A stretch of 10,728 bases of DNA. Source: Synergistaceae bacterium. Lineage in GTDB: Bacteria > Synergistota > Synergistia > Synergistales > Synergistaceae. Location of the stretch: NCBI GenBank assembly GCA_031283975.1, contig JAITAT010000046.1, positions 1 through 10,728 on the forward strand. The letters are read 5' to 3'. Below the pieces are notes generated by a model, which had not been told where the DNA came from, did not search any database, and was given only the letters and a program-made list of their open reading frames with translations. This document shows positions 1 through 6,388 of this stretch, in pieces. The translations under genes and the position numbers were made by a program. Numbering within the stretch: position 1 is the stretch's first letter; each line of letters starts with the position of its first letter.

Positions 1-738
1 GTAGTTGGCGGAACTGGTTCCATAATAACGATCCATCGCTTTCTGAACCGATCCGGATGCCCTTCTGTACCGCGACAGCAAAAGGCAGCCGGCGGCTATC
101 GCGTGCTCCGGATCGGCAAGAGGGTTATTTCCGGGCACGGCTCGTATCCCGTTGGATTGGAGCAGGCCGTTGTGTATGTTCCACATGACCTGCATGACGC
201 CGGATGCCCCCTTGGAGCTGACCGCGTTGGGATTGAAAGTACTCTCGGCCGCGGCTACGGCAGTCGTCAGCGCGGACGGCACGCCGTATTTGCCGCTGTA
301 GTGAACCAGGGCGGCCGCCTCGCGCCACGCCGTCTTGGCGTCTATCCTGTAGTTCGATTTTCTTATGAAAAGGGCGATACCGGCGACGTCCTTCTGCATG
401 GAGGACGGCATATATCTTATATGCTTTATCGCGCTTTCGCGGTGTTCCGCCATCCACGCGTCAAAATTGTCCAGGCTCAAGCCCATTTCTTTCATCGCCG
501 AAACCACATAACGGCTGTAACCGATCTCAGTTCCGCCCGGAAGGCTGTTCGGCGAATACCTAGAAAACGCGGGGGCGACATCCCTGAAACGGACGTAAAG
601 CGGTTCCATCCTTGGCGCGGGGATGAATTCCGGCACAACGAGAAACGGCAGCGTAATGAACGGGATCGCGACGGCAAGAAATACCGCCGCCGTTTTTAGA
701 AAATCATGTTCCGCGGGTCTCGCGTGTTTACATATCAA
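1..738 (-). CDS. Membrane-anchored SLT-type lytic transglycosylase (partial, 3' end off the left edge)
   Basis: Predicted peptidoglycan lytic transglycosylase, which cleaves the MurNAc-GlcNAc bond and leaves a 1,6-anhydro end. It would act outside the inner membrane. The visible 246 codons are uninterrupted. Residues 1-12 are short and basic/polar, and residues 13-36 are hydrophobic and look like an uncleaved signal anchor. A helical stretch of unrecognised family follows (about 47-140), then the SLT domain: catalytic Glu165 in an A-A-E-S context, then G-A-S-G-V-M-Q-V-M (177-185), then a D-P-E-H-A-I-A-A-G helix (209-217). The usual N-A-G stretch appears as R-Y-Y-G near residue 238. The start is TTG at 738-736, chosen because a strong Shine-Dalgarno (AAAGGAGG, plus-strand 746-753) lies 7 nt upstream and the hydrophobic anchor follows directly; the ATG 4 nt further in is out of frame and hits a stop at once. 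The gene is divergent from trpS. Family call is firm; specific class is not assigned. Confidence 0.88.
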   Translation of the reverse strand, partial: MICKHARPAEHDFLKTAAVFLAVAIPFITLPFLVVPEFIPAPRMEPLYVRFRDVAPAFSRYSPNSLPGGTEIGYSRYVVSAMKEMGLSLDNFDAWMAEHRESAIKHIRYMPSSMQKDVAGIALFIRKSNYRIDAKTAWREAAALVHYSGKYGVPSALTTAVAAAESTFNPNAVSSKGASGVMQVMWNIHNGLLQSNGIRAVPGNNPLADPEHAIAAGCLLLSRYRRASGSVQKAMDRYYGTSSANY

Positions 739-745
739 TTTGAGA

Positions 746-753
746 CCTCCTTT
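746..753 (-). promoter_or_regulatory. Shine-Dalgarno that fixes the TTG start of the lytic transglycosylase
   Basis: Reads AAAGGAGG on the minus strand, with 7 nt between it and TTG at 738-736. It is a strong site, and the only good one near the 5' end of this reading frame. It therefore supports the rare TTG start over any internal codon. Confidence 0.75.
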
Positions 754-823
754 CGAGAAAAACCGACAGAAGCCGCCTCATTTGGTTTTCGCCTGAGTTG
801 GTTCTCCGCAACATGGTTTGGAT

Positions 824-852
824 ATCATCGCGGAAAATTGACGATTAGTCAA
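824..852 (-). promoter_or_regulatory. Candidate promoter for the leftward lytic transglycosylase gene
   Basis: On the minus strand, TTGACT (852-847) serves as -35 and GATGAT (829-824) as -10 with a 17-nt spacer. The -35 matches 5 of 6 consensus bases and the -10 matches 4 of 6. Transcription would start near 817, giving a leader of about 80 nt. The -35 box is one half of the TTGAC-5 nt-GTCAA inverted repeat, so a protein bound there would occlude it. Sequence-only inference. Confidence 0.4.
838..852. repeat. Inverted repeat TTGAC-N5-GTCAA, possible operator
   Basis: A perfect 5-bp inverted repeat with a 5-nt centre. Each half doubles as a -35-like hexamer, TTGACG rightward and TTGACT leftward. 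A related TGAC-GT-GTCA repeat lies at 876-885. Such spacing suits a dimeric helix-turn-helix repressor, but no regulator is identified and the length is short enough for chance. Confidence 0.35.
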
Positions 853-874
853 GCGGCCGGGAACATTCATCACG

Positions 875-905
875 TTGACGTGTCATACCGGCGGCGCGGT
901 ATCAT
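875..905 (+). promoter_or_regulatory. trpS: Candidate upstream rightward promoter for trpS
   Basis: TTGACG (875-880, 5/6 match) is followed by TATCAT (900-905, 5/6 match) with a 19-nt spacer, at the long end of the accepted range. The spacer contains the hairpin at 885-902, and the -35 overlaps the TGAC-GT-GTCA repeat. If used, the trpS leader would be about 155 nt. Confidence 0.3.
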
Positions 906-1012
906 TTTAAAAAAAATCGATATTCCCTCCAAATAGGATGCTCTTTTTTTCAAAGTACCTTTTTGGCAGTGAAAACCTTGTTCGTTAAAAAACATTCCGT
1001 CCGGCGTCTATC

Positions 1013-1021
1013 TGTTATAGT
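1013..1021 (+). promoter_or_regulatory. trpS: Candidate extended -10 promoter for trpS
   Basis: TGT-TATAGT is an extended -10 element: TG one base before a 5/6 match to TATAAT. No good -35 lies 16-18 nt upstream, which extended -10 promoters tolerate. Transcription would begin near 1028, about 40 nt before the trpS ATG and upstream of its ribosome binding site GGGAGG (1051-1056). Confidence 0.45.
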
Positions 1022-1067
1022 ATCTCAATTGCTAGGGTAAGGAATTCTTCGGGAGGTATCGCACATC

Positions 1068-2057
1068 ATGGGAGACATTGTTTTCAGCGGAATGAGACCC
1101 ACCGGCAGGCTGCATCTGGGACACATGGCCGGAGCCCTTTCCAATTGGGTGCTGTTTCAGGAAAATCACGAGTGCTACTATTCGATTGTGGACTGGCACG
1201 CGCTCATGTCCGATTACGCCGATCCGTCGAAAATGCGCGGCAACGCCCGCGAGGTTTTGCTCGACTGGCTCGCGGTCGGGCTCGATCCTCAGAAATGCTC
1301 GATTTTCGTGCAGTCTCACGTAAAAGAACATATAGAGCTGCACCTCGCGCTTTCCATGATCGCGCCGCTCGGCTGGCTGGAGCGCTGCCCCACTTATAAA
1401 GAGCAGATACTGAATCTGCGGAACAAAGACCTTTCAACGTACGGGTTTCTGGGATACCCAGTGCTGATGGCGTCCGACATACTGGTATATAAGGCCTCCA
1501 AGGTTCCAGTCGGCGAGGATCAGACGGCGCATCTCGAACTCGCCCGCGAACTCGCCCGCCGATTCAACAACTTTTACGGCGACGTTTTCCCGGAGCCAGC
1601 GACGATGCTCACTCACAACCCCAAAATACCCGGCACCGACGGGCGCAAGATGAGCAAATCATACGGCAACTCTCTCGACATCGCCGACGAGATACCGGCG
1701 CTCGACAAGAAAATACGCACAATGGTGACCGATCCCGCCCGGGAACGCAGGACGGATCCGGGAGAGCCCGAAAAATGCCCGGTTTGGGATCTGCAAAAAT
1801 TTTTCAATCACGACGAGGAACAGATGAACGAAATAGCCGCGGGGTGCCGGGGTGCGGCTATAGGTTGCATCGACTGCAAGAAGATGCTCATGGCCCATGT
1901 GAGCGAACATATGACGCCGGTGCGCGAACGCAGGAAACGTTACGAGGGGCGGGACTCCGAACTGAACGACATTCTGGCGGAAGGCGCGAAACGGGCGCGC
2001 GAGACAGCCGGGCGGACGATGAGCGAGGTATACGACGCGCTGTCGATGCCGAAATAA
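1068..2057 (+). CDS. trpS: Tryptophanyl-tRNA synthetase with a predicted [4Fe-4S] cluster motif
   Basis: Class I aminoacyl-tRNA synthetase: ATP + Trp + tRNA(Trp) gives Trp-tRNA, in the cytoplasm. At 329 residues it has the usual bacterial length. The HIGH-type signature is T-G-R-L-H-L-G-H (12-19), K-M-S-K-S is at 194-198, and G-E-D-Q is present in the middle of the catalytic domain. The anticodon-binding part contains Cys237, Cys260, Cys267 and Cys270, spaced C-x22-C-x6-C-x2-C. To my knowledge this spacing matches the ligands of the [4Fe-4S] cluster in Thermotoga maritima TrpRS, which E. coli and Bacillus enzymes lack. Cluster binding here is inferred. The ATG at 1068 is preceded by GGGAGG (1051-1056, spacing 11). 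It is the first gene of the rightward run; its stop codon touches the scpA start. Confidence 0.97.
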   Translation: MGDIVFSGMRPTGRLHLGHMAGALSNWVLFQENHECYYSIVDWHALMSDYADPSKMRGNAREVLLDWLAVGLDPQKCSIFVQSHVKEHIELHLALSMIAPLGWLERCPTYKEQILNLRNKDLSTYGFLGYPVLMASDILVYKASKVPVGEDQTAHLELARELARRFNNFYGDVFPEPATMLTHNPKIPGTDGRKMSKSYGNSLDIADEIPALDKKIRTMVTDPARERRTDPGEPEKCPVWDLQKFFNHDEEQMNEIAAGCRGAAIGCIDCKKMLMAHVSEHMTPVRERRKRYEGRDSELNDILAEGAKRARETAGRTMSEVYDALSMPK

Positions 2058-2831
2058 ATGCCGGACGACGCCGCTTTCCAGATAACGCTTCAGGATTTCT
2101 CGGGACCTCTCGACTTGTTGTGCCATCTCGTCGAAAGCAACGCGATGGAGGCGTCGTCGGTCAAACTCGCGGACGTGCTGTCACAGTATGTCTCGTATCT
2201 CGTAACTGCACAGAAGACGTCGCTCGCTGAGATCGCCGAGTTTTTTTCTCTCGCGAGCCGTCTTCTGATACGCAAAGTACGTTCCCTTCTTCCCAAAACA
2301 TCCGATGAAGATGGCTCCGCCGCCGGAGATGAAACATTCGACGGGGACGGCGCGGAGGACGACGAATTGAGCGAGGAAACCCTCGCCGCGATGCTGGAGC
2401 GTTTCAAGCCGTACAGGCTCGCCGTTGTGAGGCTGGACGAGATGAAAATGCGGCGCGAACGCTCGTTCGTCAGAATATCGGACGAAGGGGGTCCTCCCTG
2501 GTTCGACATAGGCGACCTGTACAGTCTCGCGACGCTGTGGTGGAACCTAGCGGACGAATACGCGCGCAGCCGGGCGCGCTCCCCCATGACCGATTTCATG
2601 GAGGATATACCGGACGCCGCCCCTCAGGAGGTACAGGTGGACGGAAGGATGGACGATATACGCTCGCTGCTGGCGAAAACGCAAAAGACAAAGCTCTCGT
2701 CGCTTCTCGAATACTTCGGCGGCGGCGCGTTGATAGTGACGCTGCTTGCGCTTCTCGAACTGTCGCGGTTGGGCGGACTCGGCATGACGCAGGCCCAGGA
2801 ATGGGGGGACGTCGAAATTGAAGCGAGATGA
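2058..2831 (+). CDS. scpA: Segregation and condensation protein A (kleisin ScpA)
   Basis: Kleisin subunit of the SMC-ScpAB condensin, which bridges the SMC heads and helps compact and separate the chromosome. The 257-residue protein is of normal length. The family hallmark F-S-G-P-L-D-L-L is at 14-21, followed by the helical N-terminal domain that meets the SMC neck (to about 79). A strongly acidic, low-complexity linker follows (81-105), then a middle helical part. The C-terminal winged-helix hallmark L-L-A-L-L-E-L-S-R-L is at 229-238. The ATG follows the trpS stop with no intervening base, in the same frame. No clear Shine-Dalgarno is visible, so translation probably depends on ribosomes finishing trpS. 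The 3' end overlaps scpB by 14 nt. SMC is not in the window. Confidence 0.93.
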   Translation: MPDDAAFQITLQDFSGPLDLLCHLVESNAMEASSVKLADVLSQYVSYLVTAQKTSLAEIAEFFSLASRLLIRKVRSLLPKTSDEDGSAAGDETFDGDGAEDDELSEETLAAMLERFKPYRLAVVRLDEMKMRRERSFVRISDEGGPPWFDIGDLYSLATLWWNLADEYARSRARSPMTDFMEDIPDAAPQEVQVDGRMDDIRSLLAKTQKTKLSSLLEYFGGGALIVTLLALLELSRLGGLGMTQAQEWGDVEIEAR

Positions 2832-3411
2832 TCCGCCTTTGAAATACGACATGCTGATGCGCCAGATAGAGGCGCTGATGTTCGTGTCGCCTCAGCCTGT
2901 GTCGGAAAGCGAGTTGGCCGCCGCGCTCGGTCAGTCCGTCCGCGCGGTTTCAGAGGCAATAGTCCGCATCAAAACCGTTTGCGACGGAGAACGCGGGGTG
3001 ACCCTGCTCAAACTCGCGGGAGGGTGGCAGATGGTCACATCTCCCGATCTGGAGACAACCGTGGCGGCTTTTCAAGGCTCCATGCTCTCCCAGCGGGTGC
3101 GTCTGAGCAAAGCCGCTTTGGAAACGCTCGCGGTCATCGCGTACAATCAGCCGGTGACGCGGGGCGAAATGGAAGAAATACGCACCGTGCGATGCGACCG
3201 GGTTGTCGACACGCTCCTGAAACACGGGCTCGTCAGGGTATCGGGCCGCAAAAAAAGCGTTGGGAACCCGCTGCTCTATCGCACGACCGACAGATTCCTC
3301 GAACTGTTCGGCCTCGACTCCATCGCCACTCTCCCCAGCCTCGAGGAACTGCGGGAGACGTTCGTAAGGAACCCGGACGAAAACGACGGGTGGGACGCGG
3401 ACGATGAATAA
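2818..3411 (+). CDS. scpB: Segregation and condensation protein B (ScpB)
   Basis: ScpB is a dimeric double winged-helix protein that binds the ScpA linker and supports the SMC-ScpAB condensin. The 197-residue product shows the first winged helix at about 12-85 and the second at about 93-165. The conserved stretch L-S-K-A-A-L-E-T-L-A is at 96-105, A-Y-N-Q-P-V-T-R-G-E at 108-117, and G-R-K-K-S-V-G-N-P-L-L-Y at 143-154. The tail is acidic. I prefer the TTG start at 2818 because a G-rich site (GGGGGGA, 2803-2809) lies 8 nt upstream; the ATG at 2851 has no ribosome binding site but would also keep the whole domain. It overlaps scpA by 14 nt and the following gene by 8 nt, implying coupled translation. 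Family assignment is firm; start is moderately sure. Confidence 0.93.
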   Translation: MKRDDPPLKYDMLMRQIEALMFVSPQPVSESELAAALGQSVRAVSEAIVRIKTVCDGERGVTLLKLAGGWQMVTSPDLETTVAAFQGSMLSQRVRLSKAALETLAVIAYNQPVTRGEMEEIRTVRCDRVVDTLLKHGLVRVSGRKKSVGNPLLYRTTDRFLELFGLDSIATLPSLEELRETFVRNPDENDGWDADDE

Positions 3412-4147
3412 TCCGGCGCGCGTCTCGTTTCCCATCCGGCTCAACAGGTATCTCGCCCTCTGCGCGGCCGCTTCGCGGCGCAATGCCGACGAACTCATAA
3501 TGACGGGGCGCGTCACGGTGAACGGCGGCGTCGAATCGTCCCCCGGAAAAACCGTGAGCGAGGGCGACGATGTACGGGTGGACGGCAAGCCGCTCGAGAT
3601 CGCCCGGCCCGTCTATATAGTCATGAACAAACCGCGCGGGGTGCTGTCGGCGGCGAGGGACGCCCATGGAAAAACCGTGATCGACCTGCTGCCCGAACAT
3701 TACAGAACGCTGGGGCTGTTTCCGGCGGGAAGGCTCGATCTGGACAGCGAAGGCCTGATCATTCTGACCAACGACGGGCGGTTCGCGCAGAGCGTGGTTC
3801 ACCCTTCGTCGGGCGTAAAAAAAACGTACCTGGTTCTGCTGAGGGATATTCTCGAAGAAAAAAAGATGAAGGAATGGGCAAAAGGTGTTATCATAGACGG
3901 TAAATTGGCGGTTCCCTCCGAATTGTCCCGCGAAATGCCCGGAGACGGCAGAAAATGGCGCATCGTCCTCGGAGAAGGCTTCAAACGGGAGATACGCCTG
4001 ATGGCCGGGGCGTTGGGCAGCAAGGTCATCCGGCTGAAAAGGATCGGTATTGGCGGGATGTTCCTGAAAAAATTGCCAAGCGGAATGTTTTGTGAGTATA
4101 ATTACGGAAATCTGTCGGATATGATATCGAATGGCGGGGAAATTTGA
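3404..4147 (+). CDS. rluB: RluB/RsuA-family rRNA pseudouridine synthase
   Basis: Isomerises a specific uridine to pseudouridine in ribosomal RNA. An S4 RNA-binding domain lies at about 12-60 (I-R-L-N-R-Y-L-A start). The catalytic domain follows from about 70, with M-N-K-P-R-G (74-79) and the family motif G-R-L-D-L-D-S-E-G-L (109-118) carrying catalytic Asp112. K-K-T-Y and the late K-R-E-I-R-L-M stretch fit the family. The 247-residue length is typical. Its place directly after scpAB matches the Firmicutes arrangement and favours RluB (23S rRNA helix 89 region) over RsuA (16S), but sequence alone does not separate them. The ATG lies inside the scpB stop region (8-nt overlap). The last 70 nt carry a strong internal promoter for the next gene. 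Confidence 0.9.
   Translation: MNNPARVSFPIRLNRYLALCAAASRRNADELIMTGRVTVNGGVESSPGKTVSEGDDVRVDGKPLEIARPVYIVMNKPRGVLSAARDAHGKTVIDLLPEHYRTLGLFPAGRLDLDSEGLIILTNDGRFAQSVVHPSSGVKKTYLVLLRDILEEKKMKEWAKGVIIDGKLAVPSELSREMPGDGRKWRIVLGEGFKREIRLMAGALGSKVIRLKRIGIGGMFLKKLPSGMFCEYNYGNLSDMISNGGEI
4073..4102 (+). promoter_or_regulatory. Strong sigma70-type promoter inside the 3' end of rluB
   Basis: TTGCCA (4073-4078, 5/6 match) and a perfect TATAAT (4097-4102) are separated by 18 nt. Transcription would start near 4109, about 80 nt before the HDOD gene start at 4190. A second perfect TATAAT at 4150-4155 sits in the short intergenic gap without a good -35 and could be a secondary start. This suggests the HDOD, cmk and downstream genes can be expressed independently of trpS. 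Confidence 0.55.
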
Positions 4148-4177
4148 CGTATAATTGCGATTGTCTTTTCAATTTTC

Positions 4178-4183
4178 GGAGGG
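4178..4183 (+). promoter_or_regulatory. Shine-Dalgarno that selects the HDOD gene start
   Basis: GGAGGG ends directly before an in-frame ATG at 4184 and 6 nt before a second in-frame ATG at 4190. A zero-base gap cannot initiate efficiently, so the second ATG is the likely start and the protein is two residues shorter than the longest reading. Confidence 0.75.
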
Positions 4184-4189
4184 ATGTAC

Positions 4190-5074
4190 ATGGTGGGACT
4201 TGATGATCGTACCCGGGATTTGATACAGCGCCGCGTATTGAAACGAGTCAAGGATATACCGTCGCTGCCTCAGTTTGTAATTGAAACGCTGAAAAAACTC
4301 GACGATCCGAAAAGCAGCGCTTCTGACGTCGGCGACATACTCTCAAAAGACGAAGGTCTGGTATTGCGCGTCCTGAAGCTCGCCAACTCGGCTTATTACG
4401 GTCTGTCCAGGAGAATAACGAGCATCTCCGAGGCCATCGCCCTGCTTGGTTTTAAAACCGTCAAAAGCATCGTGATGGCGGCCTCGGTCTATAAATTCAT
4501 GGACGGGGCCTTTACCGGATATTCCCTTGACAGAGGCGAACTATGGAGGCACGCTCAGGTTGTCGCGTCGACCAGCCATTACCTGAGCGAAAAACTGAAA
4601 GCGGGCGACCCCGAGGAGGCTTTTGTAGGCGGTCTCATGCACGATATAGGTAAAATCGTGCTGAACGATTACGTGCGTTTCGGTTACAGCATAATTCTCC
4701 GTCTTGTGGAAGAAGACGGCGTTTCGTTCTGCGACGCGGAGCAGCAGGTTCTCGGTTTCGACCACGCTCACGTCGGAGCTTTGATCATGGAGCAGTGGAA
4801 CCTCCCGGAGGCTTACTCTTATATCACGCACTACCATCACTCCCCCTGGAAACTCCCGCCGGAAGGGGCGGAATTTCAGAAAGCGCTGGACATCGTACAT
4901 GTGTGCAACATAATGTGTCTCATGTTGGGAATAGGCATGGGAGCGGACGGCATGCAGTACACCATTTCCACGGACAGTCTGGATCGCCTCGGCATCACCG
5001 ACCGGACGGAACAGATAATGGCCGAATTCGTGGATATAATATCCGAAATGGAAGACGGCTTGAAAGAAAACTGA
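4190..5074 (+). CDS. HDOD-domain (HD-related output domain) protein
   Basis: A 294-residue stand-alone HDOD protein with no receiver, EAL or GGDEF partner domain. The N-terminal part has the family look I-P-S-L-P-Q-F (22-28) and L-K-L-A-N-S-A-Y-Y-G near 60-70. HD-type metal-ligand candidates remain: W-R-H-A near 120, H-D-I-G-K (His151, Asp152), D-H-A-H-V-G, and H-Y-H-H-S-P (214-219). HDOD proteins are known from signal transduction and stress regulation and often lack demonstrated catalysis, so I assign no reaction. No signal peptide or membrane helix is visible; it should be cytoplasmic. It is preceded by a strong promoter within rluB and ends 5 nt before cmk, so it is probably co-transcribed with the nucleotide and lipid genes. 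Domain call is sure; role unknown. Confidence 0.88.
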   Translation: MVGLDDRTRDLIQRRVLKRVKDIPSLPQFVIETLKKLDDPKSSASDVGDILSKDEGLVLRVLKLANSAYYGLSRRITSISEAIALLGFKTVKSIVMAASVYKFMDGAFTGYSLDRGELWRHAQVVASTSHYLSEKLKAGDPEEAFVGGLMHDIGKIVLNDYVRFGYSIILRLVEEDGVSFCDAEQQVLGFDHAHVGALIMEQWNLPEAYSYITHYHHSPWKLPPEGAEFQKALDIVHVCNIMCLMLGIGMGADGMQYTISTDSLDRLGITDRTEQIMAEFVDIISEMEDGLKEN

Positions 5075-5079
5075 CGGGT

Positions 5080-5754
5080 ATGCCTCTTTCAAAAAAGGCC
5101 CCCGTGATCGTAATCGATGGGCCCGCCGGCGTGGGTAAAAGCACGGTAGCCCGTGAAATCGCGAGGCGGCTTGAGTTGCCTTTCCTCGATACCGGCGCCA
5201 TATACAGAGCGGTCACTCTTGTTATGCTGCGGGAAAATATTCCGCCGGCCGACTCGCCGGAACTGCGCGGCAGGATGAACGATTTTTCCGTTTCGTTCTC
5301 CGGGGTCAGGGTGTTTATCGGAGGCGAGGACGTGACGGACGAAATAAGGACGCCGCGCATAGACGCGAACGTATCGCCATACTCCGCTCTGCCGGTCGTT
5401 CGGGAATTTCTTCTCGAAATACAGCGGAAACAGCGTGAGAACGGGCTCGTCGCGGAGGGCCGCGATATGGGAACGGTCGTGTTTCCCGACGCCGATCTCA
5501 AGGTATACCTCACCGCCTCTCCGGAGGAGCGCGCGAGACGCAGGTGTTCGGAGCGAATCGCCAAGGGGGAGCGCGTGGATTACGACGAAATACTGAGCCA
5601 GGCGCGCGCCCGCGACGAGATGGATTCGACGCGCGACGTCGCCCCCCTCAAGCCGGCCGGCGACGCTGTAATATTGGATACCACCGGCCTCTCCTTCGAT
5701 GACGTGACGGAGCGCGTCATGGATTTAGCCGCACGGGCGCTCACGGGCGGATGA
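5080..5754 (+). CDS. cmk: Cytidylate kinase
   Basis: Transfers phosphate from ATP to CMP or dCMP, feeding CTP and dCTP synthesis in the cytoplasm. The 224 residues are typical. The P-loop is D-G-P-A-G-V-G-K-S-T (13-22). The substrate-binding D-T-G-A-I-Y-R-A is at 37-44 and E-G-R-D-M-G-T at 126-132, followed by F-P-D-A-D-L-K-V-Y-L. The lid region is Arg-rich from about 151. The frame is open far upstream, but ATG 5080 gives the standard N-terminus just ahead of the P-loop, and the upstream part would overlap the HDOD gene. The ribosome binding site is weak (a GGG shortly before the ATG), consistent with coupling to the HDOD gene 5 nt upstream. The cmk-plsC pairing is common in bacteria. Confidence 0.96.
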   Translation: MPLSKKAPVIVIDGPAGVGKSTVAREIARRLELPFLDTGAIYRAVTLVMLRENIPPADSPELRGRMNDFSVSFSGVRVFIGGEDVTDEIRTPRIDANVSPYSALPVVREFLLEIQRKQRENGLVAEGRDMGTVVFPDADLKVYLTASPEERARRRCSERIAKGERVDYDEILSQARARDEMDSTRDVAPLKPAGDAVILDTTGLSFDDVTERVMDLAARALTGG

Positions 5755-5755
5755 C

Positions 5756-6388
5756 ATGATCGAACGGATATTTTATCATTTCGTGAAATGCCTGTTCCGG
5801 TTGTTTTTTACGCTCTACAACAGGCTCGAAGTGCGAGGGCTCGGCAATATACCCAAAAATACGACGATGATAGTCGCTTCGAACCACGCGAGCTATATCG
5901 ACCCCCCGTTGATAGGTTGCGTGTTTCCAGGTATGCTGAGGTATCTCGCCAAGGAATCCCTGTTTCGCGTTCCGCTGCTGGGATTTTTCATAAGAGCGCT
6001 GGGCGCCGTTCCGGTGAAGCGCGAGGACAGCCAGAGAGCCGGGGCCGTCATGAAAAGCCTGTTGTTCATGCTGAAAAACGGCGACAGTGTGCTGCTCTTC
6101 CCTGAAGGCTCCCGCAGTCCCGACGGACGCATAAAACCCCTGGAAGCGGGGGTGGCTTATCTCTCGGTGAAAGCCGGAGTTCCGGTGCTTCCCGTTTATG
6201 TGAGCGGCTCGTTCGGCGCGTGGCCGAGAGGGAATATGCTTCCGCGTCCGTCAAAGCTGACACTCTCCGTATCGCGTCTCATATACCCCGACGAGGAGGC
6301 CGGAAACGAGCGCGACAAAAGAACTCTCGTGATGAATACGCTGGAAAGCGCGCTGCTCTCCATGGAGGCGGAAATGAATGTACGTTAG
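5756..6388 (+). CDS. plsC: 1-acyl-sn-glycerol-3-phosphate acyltransferase (PlsC family)
   Basis: Acylates lysophosphatidic acid to phosphatidic acid at the inner face of the cytoplasmic membrane, the second acylation of phospholipid synthesis. The 210 residues fit the short bacterial form. Acyltransferase block I is N-H-A-S-Y-I-D (43-49), holding the catalytic His44 and Asp49. Block III is F-P-E-G-S-R-S (115-121) and block IV is the P-V-L-P-V-Y stretch near 143-148. The N-terminus (residues 5-20) is hydrophobic and aromatic and could lie in the membrane. The ATG at 5756 is one base after the cmk stop, with only a weak G-rich site upstream. The last 11 nt overlap yicC. Lipid substrate preference cannot be read from sequence; other acylglycerol acyltransferases of the family are possible. 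Confidence 0.9.
   Translation: MIERIFYHFVKCLFRLFFTLYNRLEVRGLGNIPKNTTMIVASNHASYIDPPLIGCVFPGMLRYLAKESLFRVPLLGFFIRALGAVPVKREDSQRAGAVMKSLLFMLKNGDSVLLFPEGSRSPDGRIKPLEAGVAYLSVKAGVPVLPVYVSGSFGAWPRGNMLPRPSKLTLSVSRLIYPDEEAGNERDKRTLVMNTLESALLSMEAEMNVR

Larger units (their letters stand above)
739..1067. other. Divergent intergenic region between the lytic transglycosylase and trpS
   Basis: This 329-nt non-coding stretch is more AT-rich than the genes. It holds candidate promoters in both directions, two inverted repeats built from TGAC/GTCA half-sites (838-852 and 876-885), and a small hairpin (ATACCG 885-890 with CGGTAT 897-902, 6-nt loop). The hairpin is followed by only four T's and is not a convincing terminator. 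I see no T-box consensus, no tRNA-like element and no convincing leader peptide in front of trpS. An open frame across 706-936 lacks a ribosome binding site and overlaps the opposing gene's start, so I do not call it. Confidence 0.7.

Noticed and set aside
103..699. Long plus-strand open frame of 198 codons opposite the lytic transglycosylase
   Set aside because: Arg- and His-rich product with no family resemblance; the minus-strand frame gives a clear SLT domain with signal anchor and ribosome binding site.
885..908. Small GC hairpin followed by TTTT as a terminator
   Set aside because: Six-base stem and only four T's, then a run of A's; it lies in the spacer of a candidate promoter.
706..936. 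Possible Trp-containing leader peptide upstream of trpS (two Trp codons near 800-830)
   Set aside because: No ribosome binding site, starts inside the opposing gene, ends more than 130 nt before trpS, and no terminator/antiterminator pair is visible.
739..1067. T-box or other riboswitch in front of trpS
   Set aside because: No T-box consensus and no extended paired structure that I can recognise by eye.
4795..5079. 95-codon N-terminal extension of cytidylate kinase
   Set aside because: It is out-of-frame HDOD coding sequence, low in complexity and rich in His/Arg/Gly; the standard Cmk N-terminus begins at 5080.
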